From JAFGPF01 sp964500415 (GTDB lineage: Bacteria > Chloroflexota > Dehalococcoidia > Dehalococcoidales > RBG-16-60-22), in assembly GCA_964500415.1 (NCBI GenBank), contig CAZCOB010000084.1, forward strand, positions 1-6,152: 6,152 bases of DNA. The letters run 5' to 3'. Positions 1-6,152 of this stretch are shown piece by piece (within the stretch, counting starts at the first letter, position 1; each line of letters opens with the position of its first letter). Under the pieces are notes generated by a model. That model had not been told where the DNA came from, did no database searches, and saw only the letters and a program-made list of their open reading frames with translations. Position numbers and translations under genes: made by a program.

Positions 1-1
1 T

Positions 2-1042
2 ATTCTAGCAGAGAACTCTAAGAGGCGGTGGCATTATTTACGGGGGAAAGGTCAGTCCCAACTAAGAGATGAGGAGATAAGGGAAAGTTTTGGTCTGGAA
101 GATACAAATAGCTGGAGTGTAGCAAACGCTCGAAAAGAAATTCGCGATGAAAATGATTGGGAAAAAGCATTTACTAAGTGTCTGTATCGTCCATTTGATA
201 TACGGCCTATTTTTTTCCATAAAGCTTTAATTGAGCGTACCCGCCCTGAGGTCATGCATCATATGTTGAGCGGGGAGAACATTGCATTAATATCTATGCG
301 GCAAGTAGCCATGAATGAACCATATTCCCATTTCGGCGTTGCACAAGTTGTAGTAGACAATCGCGCCTTTTATAGTAATAGAGGTATTCAATGCTTGTTT
401 CCTCTCTACCTCTACCCCGCTGAAGGTGAGATGCAGTTTGATGGCGGACACCGCCGTCCCAACCTGAACCCGGAGTTTATCAAAGACATTTCCGGCAAGC
501 TGGGGCTGACTTTTATAGAAGACGGCAGAGGTGACCTTGCCCAGACCTTCGGTCCAGAGGACATCTTCAACTACGCTTATGCTGTCTTTCACTCATCCGC
601 CTACCGCACCCGCTACGCCGAATTCCTCAAGATAGACTTCCCCCGCCTGCCGCTCACCTCGGATAAAGGGCTTTTCAAAGCGTTGGTAGAGAAGGGCAGC
701 AAGTTGGTATCCCTGCACCTCATGGAGTCTACAGCACTCAATAAACCCATTACTAAATATCCCATCATCGGCTCCAACGAGGTGGATAAAGTAACCTATG
801 ATGATAATAACCAACGTGTCTATATCAACAAGACGCAGTATTTTGAGGGCGTGCCGCCGGAAGTCTGGAATTTCCATATCGGCGGCTACCAGGTCTGCCA
901 GAAATGGCTCAAGGACCGCAAAGGTCGGAAAATAAGTATTGATGATTCAACCCACTACCAGAAGATAGTCGTAGCCCTGAAAGAGACCATCCGGCTAATG
1001 GAAGAAATAGACGAACTGATTCCAGGGTGGCCGGTTGAATAG
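2..1042 (+). CDS. Type ISP restriction-modification enzyme, C-terminal specificity region (partial, 5' end outside window)
   Basis: The frame is open from base 2 with no stop until TAG at 1040-1042, giving 346 visible residues; the ATG at 254 is internal, because the sequence before it is already typical of the family. Recognition rests on remembered family patterns: an acidic segment ending DEEIRESFGL (about residues 24-33), then YRPFDIR (62-68), RPEVMHHM (81-88), NYAYAVFHS (190-198), FPRLPL (213-218) and WNFHIGGYQ (289-297). These are hallmarks of the Type ISP C-terminal domain of LlaGI/LlaBIII-like enzymes. Such proteins combine an Mrr-like nuclease, an SF2 translocase, a gamma-class N6-adenine methyltransferase and a C-terminal target-recognition domain. 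Only that last part is present, so cleavage and methylation competence cannot be judged. G+C rises from about 37% (61-240) to about 55% (421-660). A large helicase-nuclease gene follows after 46 bp. A stand-alone N6-methylase of the same subfamily is the main alternative. Confidence 0.9.
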   Translation: MLAENSKRRWHYLRGKGQSQLRDEEIRESFGLEDTNSWSVANARKEIRDENDWEKAFTKCLYRPFDIRPIFFHKALIERTRPEVMHHMLSGENIALISMRQVAMNEPYSHFGVAQVVVDNRAFYSNRGIQCLFPLYLYPAEGEMQFDGGHRRPNLNPEFIKDISGKLGLTFIEDGRGDLAQTFGPEDIFNYAYAVFHSSAYRTRYAEFLKIDFPRLPLTSDKGLFKALVEKGSKLVSLHLMESTALNKPITKYPIIGSNEVDKVTYDDNNQRVYINKTQYFEGVPPEVWNFHIGGYQVCQKWLKDRKGRKISIDDSTHYQKIVVALKETIRLMEEIDELIPGWPVE

Positions 1043-1061
1043 AGGCTATAGTCTATTCCGG
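1031..1061 (+). other. Stem-loop across the stop codon and intergenic gap
   Basis: CCGG at 1031-1034 can pair with CCGG at 1058-1061, and AATAGA at 1038-1043 with TCTATT at 1052-1057, leaving a three-base bulge (TTG, 1035-1037) and an 8-base loop (GGCTATAG). An alternative register gives an uninterrupted 7-bp stem, GAATAGA/TCTATTC. The stem includes the stop codon of the restriction-modification gene. It is followed by ATTGTTT rather than a clean run of T, so it is not a convincing intrinsic terminator. It could stabilise mRNA, attenuate read-through or have no function. The pairing is seen directly; any role is inference. Confidence 0.4.
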
Positions 1062-1088
1062 ATTGTTTAGCATTGAGAACTTACTGTA

Positions 1089-4000
1089 ATGTATCGAGAC
1101 TTCGACCCGAAGAAATATTGGGAATCCAAACGGTGGTGCTCGGTCTGCGGACAACGAAGGGTTCGCACGGGCACCGTATGCCATCAATGCCTGGCAATGC
1201 GGAAAAACAAACAGGAGAGGCCGATACCCACAGCGAAAATAAGCAGCCCGGATAAGCCGGAGGATGTTGTGAATATAGAGGAAGATACTCACAAAGAAGA
1301 TGCTGATTTTAATCTGCCCGGTCTAGCTGAGGCAGTAGAGCGGAAAGTCCGGCAATGGAAAGAGCGGCTTATTGACCTTAGCCTGCGAAACCGCCTTGTG
1401 AATTTCAAACAGACCAAAAGTAGTACTCTCAAAATTCTTGAGCCTGGCATCACTGACATTTTTAACCGTTTGGTAAAAGAAGAAGGTGAATACTACATAT
1501 ATGTACAGGAAGAACAGGGATTCCTTAGCCTCGAAGATCCAGGAGACTCAACCCAAGATTCTACCAAGTCCGCTGCCAGTGTGAAGGACCCAAACGAACT
1601 GGTTTGCGAAGGAACCCGGGAACGAACGGCACGGGCTCTTTATACCTTACGCTCCCGTGCGCAAACCGAATTCGAGGAACGAGGAACCAATGTACTCTTC
1701 GTAGCTTTGGGGTTCCTTCACTGGACTGAAATTGCTACTGGTTCGGTTCAGCTTGTATCACCGATCATCCTCATTCCCGTACAGCTAGAGAGACAGCGAC
1801 CGCGGCAAAGATATCGCCTTTCTATGGCACCAGAGGAAGTCATTATCAATCCGGCGATAGCGCTGAAGTTAAAGAATGACTTTGGTATTACCCTTCCCGA
1901 TTTGCCAGAAAACCCTGAAGACTTAGACCTTGATACATTCCTAGAAGAAACGAAAAAGGTCATTGTGCAGAGGACTGCCTGGCAAATCAACAAAGAATGT
2001 CATATAGGGCTTTTTTCTTTCCTCAAATTCATGATGTACAAAGACTTGGAAGCCAACATAGGTACCGCAAAAAGGCATCGCATTATCTCCGCTCTTGCAG
2101 GATTCCCTGCGCTGCTTCCTGACGTACCACCAGATTTAGTTACAGCGGATAAACTTGATGATGCCATAAAACCGGAACGAGCCTTCCAGATACTAGATGC
2201 CGATTCGAGTCAACAAGAGGCGATAGTCGCGGCGCTGGCGGGCGTGAGTTTTGTTCTTCAGGGGCCTCCTGGAACCGGCAAGAGCCAGACTATTGCGAAC
2301 ATAATCGCTGAATGTCTGGTAGCGGGCAAAACGGTCCTGTTTGTTAGTGAGAAAATGGCTGCTCTGGAGGTGGTCAAGAGAAGGTTGGACCAGTGTGGGC
2401 TAGGCGAGTTCTGCCTAGAGTTGCACAGCCACAAGGCAAACAAGCGGGCAGTTCTAGAGCAACTTAGCGAGACTTTACGCCAGACTCCAGTTTCACAACC
2501 ATCAGGAGAGCAATCTCTGTTCTATCAACTTGAAGAGCGCCGCAAACAGCTTAACAGCTTCGTAAAGGCTCTGCATTCATCTCGTGCCCCTCTTAGGCTT
2601 ACGCCTTTTGAGGTCAATGCACGTTTAGCACATCTTTGGGAGAGCTCGGACGTTCCAGCCTCCTTTCCTAAACCACTCGAATTAACACAAGAACAACTAT
2701 CGGAAATAAAGCAGTTGCTTAAGCAACTCGCGGCTAACGGGCCCATCTATCATGAATACGAGACTCATCCCTGGAAAGGCACTCTCCTTGTGACTTGTTC
2801 ACTTCAGCAACAGACTCAAATCGAGCGGGCTCTTGACGGCTTTCTGGAGGCTTTGAACAATGCGATAGTTCTGGAGTCCCGTTTGACCTCCTTGGTTAAC
2901 AGTGTTGTTGAGCGTCTGGAATCCAAACTTCTTGAGAAATATACTCCTGCACTCATAAGACTGGAGCTCGAGGATCTTCTAAAACGTTTCACTGGCCCTT
3001 ATCGTGGTATGGGTAAATACCTCCGATATTTAAGCTACGTAATGTCACTACGGCGTATAAGACGTTGTTGTTGCGCTCCGCCGGTGACCAGCGATGACTC
3101 TATTATCGGAGACCTAAATTTGGCACTATTAGTTCGTAATGGACACCATTGCCTTAAGGCCTGTACTGTCGACTTGAAAACATCAGATAAACGTACTGAT
3201 ATCATTAATTATGGTATATTTACCGGGCTTGTCTCATGGGTTGAAAATTGCTTGTCAGCTTCTCATTATTTGGCGACATGTTCGGTTCCGGTCTCACTGG
3301 AACCTGTTATATTAGAGGATTTACGAGAAACAGTACAAAGCGGCACCATAATAGTACAGGATTTGAAATTAGGGTATTCTTTCTTAAGAACTCTATTCCC
3401 GTTGGAGCAGACCGGAGCGACTGATCAGAATGCCCTCAATGATGTGCGATGCTGGGTACAACTCCGCCATGACAGACTAACTGAACTCAGGGCATGGCTC
3501 GATGTTGAAAACGCTATCAAACAACTGAGAAACCTCGGCCTCGCTGAATTTGTTGGTGAGAGCCTGAAGAGAAGCATCAAAGCGGTAGAACTGCCCATTG
3601 CCTTTGAAAAGCGTTTCTACCGTTTGTGGCTTGATGAAGCATACAGAGGGGATCCTATTCTCAATTCATTCAGCAGCGCCTTGCATGAGCAAGCAATAGA
3701 CGAATTTAGGAAACTTGATAAGCGATTGGTTCAGGAGACTCCACGGCGAATCATCAACGAACTTCGTTCGCGGCGTCCGAATACTGGATTTACGAGCCCA
3801 CGAAGTTCGGGTCTCGGTATTCTGCAAAGGGAGATCCAGAAGAGGAGAAGACACAAGCCCTTACGTGGTCTATTCTCCGAAATACCCGCTTTGGTTCAGG
3901 CGCTAAAGCCTTGCTTTCTGATGAGCCCCTTATCGGTTGCTTCTTATCTAGCGCCTGGCCAGATGAAATTCGACATTCTCTTATTTGATGAGGCATCTCA

Positions 4001-5888
4001 GATTATGCCTGAGGATGCCATAGGAAGTATCTTACGATCTCCTCAAGCTATTGTGGTCGGTGATACCAAGCAATTACCACCCACCAGATTCTTCGCAACT
4101 CTCGAAGGTGAGGAGCTACAGGATGAGGAATCGTCAGAAGATGAGATTCTCGATTCCATCATGGAAGAGACTCTTGCAAGCGGCTTGCGAGAGAAGTCGC
4201 TCTTATGGCACTATCGCAGTAGAGATGAGTCCTTAATAGCTTTCTCAAACTATTATTTTTACAACAATACACTGATTACTTTTCCCTCAGCCGGCATACA
4301 TAACCGTCCGATGGGTATTGAGTTCTTGCTCGCACCGAACGGTGTTTACGATCGAAGTAGAAGCAGAACCAATAGACGAGAAGCAGAATATGTTGCCGGA
4401 CTCGCCTATCAGCATTATAAGCAATCCCCTGACCGAAGTCTGGGAGTAGTCGCTTTTAGCTTGTCACAGGCAGATGCAATTGATGCTGCGGTCGAAAGTT
4501 TAAGACAGGTAGACTCGGAATTCGACGAGTGGTGTAATCCAGACTCACAGGAGCGCTTTTTCATAAAGAATTTGGAGAATGTCCAAGGTGACGAGCGCGA
4601 CGTGATGTTCTTTAGTGTTGGATACGGTCCAGACGAAAAAGGGCAAATTACGATGAACTTTGGCCCCCTGAATCGCGAAGAGGGTAGACGTCGCTTAAAC
4701 GTTGCTATTACGAGAGCAAGAGAACATGTCAAATTGATTAGTTCTTTCGACCCGTCACAACTGGATTTGAGCCGGATACATGCCGAAGGTGTTCGTTTGT
4801 TGAAAGAATACATGGAGGTGGCAAAACGTGGACTCGATGCAATTCCTCGAGCCATCATAGTAGACGGAGGTGAGTCTGAGTCTCCATTCGAGGAAGAGGT
4901 TTACGAAGCGTTAAGAGAGAAGGGACTCGAAATCCGAAAGCAAATCGGGGTATCGGGTTATCGCATTGATCTGGGAGTGGTAGACCCTAGCCATCCGGGA
5001 AGTTTCATGTTGGGTATTGAATGCGACGGCTCAACATATCACTCTTTTAAGACCGCTCGTGATCGCGACCGACTCAGGCAGCAAATCCTTGAAGGGCTAG
5101 GATGGAGAATTCACCGAATTTGGTCTCGTGACTGGGTGGAAAATCGTCGAATAGAGATAGACAAGGTGCTCAAAGCTGTCAAGGAAGCGCAAGCCAGATT
5201 TGAAGCAAGAGGCAAGGAGCCGAACTGCGACTCTACAGAATCCAGCCCCGTTGACATTAAGGAAAGTCCTACTGGTAATACTGAAGGTTCACCTGATACT
5301 GGAAAACCTAGTACCAATATTGAACCAGAACCGGAACAAAAAGCTTCGCCGCAAGATGTGTCTGTCTACACGCAAACTCCTATGACCAATTTGCGCCCAA
5401 GTTATATGTTTGAATCGGATACCAAGACAGTGGCCGACGTGCTTAAACGAGTTGTTCAACAGGAAGGACCTATTTACAGAGTAGAGGCAGCTAGACGAGT
5501 GGCGGCAAATTGGCAAATCGCAAGAGTAGGCTATCGAGTTCAGGCTCGTATTGAATCTATCGCCCAATCCAATTGCCCATCGGTTGTCGTGCGCGGAGAT
5601 TTCTTCTGGCCGAAGAACATGAAGGAGCCACCTGTTCGTGTGCCGGCACCTGGCGATGAAGCTAGGTCTATCGAAATAATAGCTTTAGAAGAGATTGAAC
5701 AGGCAGCGGTGGTCGTCATCAAACGGAATTTTGGTATGACTAGAGACGACCTTGTTCGTGAGACTGCGAGACTACTTGGACACGCTCGAACGGGAGACAC
5801 TGTTCGTTCCCGAATTGAATCTGGTATCAACAGACTCATTCGGCGAGGAATTGTTCACCAGAATGGGGAACGTCTGAACATTGAATAA
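1089..5888 (+). CDS. DUF4011-SF1 helicase-Vsr/MTES_1575 nuclease-DUF3320 defence protein (Hhe-like)
   Basis: This 1599-residue protein probably binds, unwinds or translocates along DNA and cuts it, as an antiphage effector. Domains in order: zinc-ribbon-like C17/C20 and C31/C34; a DUF4011-type region from about 80 (DLSLRNRLVNF, 96-106); SF1 helicase motifs DSSQQEA (372-378), Walker A GPPGTGKS (392-399), Walker B FDEA (966-969), GDTKQLPPT (991-999), WHYRS (1040-1044), VQGDERD (1165-1171) and LNVAITRAR (1203-1211); a nuclease at about 1262-1362 with FEEEV (1267-1271), RIDLGV (1292-1297), ECDG (1311-1314), YH (1317-1318), RDRDRLR (1324-1330) and a WSRDW ending; a Ser/Pro/Glu-rich linker (1376-1437); and a DUF3320-type tail (1439-1599). 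The main helicase motifs and likely nuclease residues D1294 and H1318 are intact, suggesting an active enzyme. An in-frame stop at 1074 leaves ATG 1089 as the first ATG; only a weak GAG precedes it, 11 bases upstream. The next in-frame ATG (M37, 1197) would remove all four cysteines. The architecture matches what I recall of the single-gene Hhe system; that name is inferred. Confidence 0.92.
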   Translation: MYRDFDPKKYWESKRWCSVCGQRRVRTGTVCHQCLAMRKNKQERPIPTAKISSPDKPEDVVNIEEDTHKEDADFNLPGLAEAVERKVRQWKERLIDLSLRNRLVNFKQTKSSTLKILEPGITDIFNRLVKEEGEYYIYVQEEQGFLSLEDPGDSTQDSTKSAASVKDPNELVCEGTRERTARALYTLRSRAQTEFEERGTNVLFVALGFLHWTEIATGSVQLVSPIILIPVQLERQRPRQRYRLSMAPEEVIINPAIALKLKNDFGITLPDLPENPEDLDLDTFLEETKKVIVQRTAWQINKECHIGLFSFLKFMMYKDLEANIGTAKRHRIISALAGFPALLPDVPPDLVTADKLDDAIKPERAFQILDADSSQQEAIVAALAGVSFVLQGPPGTGKSQTIANIIAECLVAGKTVLFVSEKMAALEVVKRRLDQCGLGEFCLELHSHKANKRAVLEQLSETLRQTPVSQPSGEQSLFYQLEERRKQLNSFVKALHSSRAPLRLTPFEVNARLAHLWESSDVPASFPKPLELTQEQLSEIKQLLKQLAANGPIYHEYETHPWKGTLLVTCSLQQQTQIERALDGFLEALNNAIVLESRLTSLVNSVVERLESKLLEKYTPALIRLELEDLLKRFTGPYRGMGKYLRYLSYVMSLRRIRRCCCAPPVTSDDSIIGDLNLALLVRNGHHCLKACTVDLKTSDKRTDIINYGIFTGLVSWVENCLSASHYLATCSVPVSLEPVILEDLRETVQSGTIIVQDLKLGYSFLRTLFPLEQTGATDQNALNDVRCWVQLRHDRLTELRAWLDVENAIKQLRNLGLAEFVGESLKRSIKAVELPIAFEKRFYRLWLDEAYRGDPILNSFSSALHEQAIDEFRKLDKRLVQETPRRIINELRSRRPNTGFTSPRSSGLGILQREIQKRRRHKPLRGLFSEIPALVQALKPCFLMSPLSVASYLAPGQMKFDILLFDEASQIMPEDAIGSILRSPQAIVVGDTKQLPPTRFFATLEGEELQDEESSEDEILDSIMEETLASGLREKSLLWHYRSRDESLIAFSNYYFYNNTLITFPSAGIHNRPMGIEFLLAPNGVYDRSRSRTNRREAEYVAGLAYQHYKQSPDRSLGVVAFSLSQADAIDAAVESLRQVDSEFDEWCNPDSQERFFIKNLENVQGDERDVMFFSVGYGPDEKGQITMNFGPLNREEGRRRLNVAITRAREHVKLISSFDPSQLDLSRIHAEGVRLLKEYMEVAKRGLDAIPRAIIVDGGESESPFEEEVYEALREKGLEIRKQIGVSGYRIDLGVVDPSHPGSFMLGIECDGSTYHSFKTARDRDRLRQQILEGLGWRIHRIWSRDWVENRRIEIDKVLKAVKEAQARFEARGKEPNCDSTESSPVDIKESPTGNTEGSPDTGKPSTNIEPEPEQKASPQDVSVYTQTPMTNLRPSYMFESDTKTVADVLKRVVQQEGPIYRVEAARRVAANWQIARVGYRVQARIESIAQSNCPSVVVRGDFFWPKNMKEPPVRVPAPGDEARSIEIIALEEIEQAAVVVIKRNFGMTRDDLVRETARLLGHARTGDTVRSRIESGINRLIRRGIVHQNGERLNIE

Positions 5889-5900
5889 ATCGAACATTTC

Positions 5901-5943
5901 GTCAGAAAGTGACACGGATAAAATAACCTAACGGGAATCTGAC
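5901..5943. repeat. Weak inverted repeat between convergent genes
   Basis: GTCAGA (5901-5906) and TCTGAC (5938-5943) are perfect 6-base reverse complements separated by 31 bases, filling most of the 55-bp gap between the convergent stop codons. A smaller hairpin, GTCA/TGAC with a 5-base loop, uses the left arm at 5901-5913. Neither is followed by a T-run on either strand. A bidirectional terminator would be expected in such a gap, but these arms are short and could arise by chance. Confidence 0.2.
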
Positions 5944-6150
5944 TTATGATTTCATTCCTTCATAAATGATTTCCAGTGGCTCCTTATCAAATGCCAGCCA
6001 AATATTCCCCACGCAGTTTCTATGTGGGCAATCCTTATTATCGCCAATGTGTGCTAACATCACATCAGAAGAACCTGTTGTATACATTCGAACACCAGAG
6101 AGTGTAGTCTCAATAGCTTGGATAACTGCTGAGTTTGGGAAAGCACTTTG
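5944..6150 (-). CDS. C-terminal end of an unrecognised protein (partial, 5' end outside window)
   Basis: Read on the minus strand, the frame is open from the right edge to a TAA at 5944-5946, giving 68 residues. It has no start within the window and contains only internal methionines, so it is easily missed by ATG-to-stop searches. The residues look like a soluble folded protein: an alternating hydrophobic segment around NSAVIQAIETTLSGVRMYTT, then DCPHRNC with two cysteines and a histidine, then GNIWLAF and a short acidic/hydrophobic tail. I do not recognise the family with confidence. The pattern of an N/P-rich turn, an amphipathic helix and then 'VRMYTTG' faintly resembles the end of ComEC-type metallo-beta-lactamase-fold hydrolases, but that is a guess. 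It converges on the helicase-nuclease gene with 55 bp between stops, so it is not in the same transcript. Confidence 0.6.
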   Translation of the reverse strand, partial: QSAFPNSAVIQAIETTLSGVRMYTTGSSDVMLAHIGDNKDCPHRNCVGNIWLAFDKEPLEIIYEGMKS

Positions 6151-6152
6151 AT

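Noticed and set aside
254..1042. ATG at 254 as the true start of a 262-residue protein.
   Set aside because: The same frame is open to the left edge, and residues before this ATG (DEEIRESFGL, YRPFDIR) belong to the Type ISP C-terminal domain, so this ATG is internal.
1035..1090. A sigma70-type promoter for the helicase-nuclease gene (TTGAAT at 1035 or TTGTTT at 1063 as -35).
   Set aside because: TTGAAT has no -10-like hexamer at a usable spacing, and the TATAGT at 1047 is too close; TTGTTT pairs only with TGTAAT, which overlaps the start codon.
1374..1412. A HEPN RNase active site in the DUF4011-type region.
   Set aside because: The conserved segment DLSLRNRLVNF has no histidine spaced as in the R-x4-6-H HEPN motif, so RNase activity is not supported there.
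4415..4858. A 147-codon minus-strand open frame inside the helicase region, and a 99-codon one at 5540-5839.
   Set aside because: Both lie opposite strongly conserved helicase motifs or the DUF3320-type tail, and their translations are Ser/Arg-rich without any recognisable domain; they are antisense shadows.
5966..6151. A plus-strand open frame of 61 codons reaching the right edge.
   Set aside because: It overlaps the longer minus-strand frame, shows no family motif, and has less protein-like residue use; the minus-strand reading is preferred.
1..6152. CRISPR arrays, tRNA genes, insertion-sequence ends or attachment-site repeats.
   Set aside because: No regularly spaced direct repeats, cloverleaf-like sequence, long terminal inverted repeats or transposase/integrase motifs were seen on reading both strands.

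Overview
This window is a piece of a bacterial (possibly archaeal) antiviral defence or restriction island with intermediate G+C, roughly the mid-40s percent by hand counts of parts of it. No rRNA, tRNA, housekeeping gene or other taxonomic marker is present, so the host cannot be named. No CRISPR array, transposase or insertion-sequence end was seen.

Layout, left to right. (1) Bases 2-1042, plus strand: the 3' part of a gene that enters from the left edge. Its 346 visible residues are the C-terminal target-recognition region of a Type ISP (single-polypeptide) restriction-modification enzyme. The nuclease, translocase and most or all of the methyltransferase would lie upstream. (2) Bases 1043-1088: a 46-bp gap with a stem-loop that overlaps the stop codon of the first gene. 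(3) Bases 1089-5888, plus strand: one very large gene of 1599 residues. It encodes an N-terminal zinc-ribbon-like CxxC/CxxC module, a DUF4011-type region, a superfamily 1 (Upf1/DNA2-like) helicase split by a long insert, a Vsr/MTES_1575-type nuclease domain and a C-terminal DUF3320-type region. (4) Bases 5889-5943: a short gap between convergent genes with a weak inverted repeat. (5) Bases 5944-6150, minus strand: the C-terminal 68 codons of a gene that runs off the right edge, with no confident family assignment.

The two plus-strand genes are close together with no clear promoter between them, so they may be co-transcribed. The first would recognise, methylate and cleave DNA by target site. 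The second looks like a self-contained DNA-translocating or unwinding nuclease, similar in architecture to the single-gene DUF4011-helicase-Vsr antiphage system called Hhe. Whether they work together or are only neighbours in a defence island cannot be settled from the sequence. The minus-strand gene probably marks one border of this cassette.
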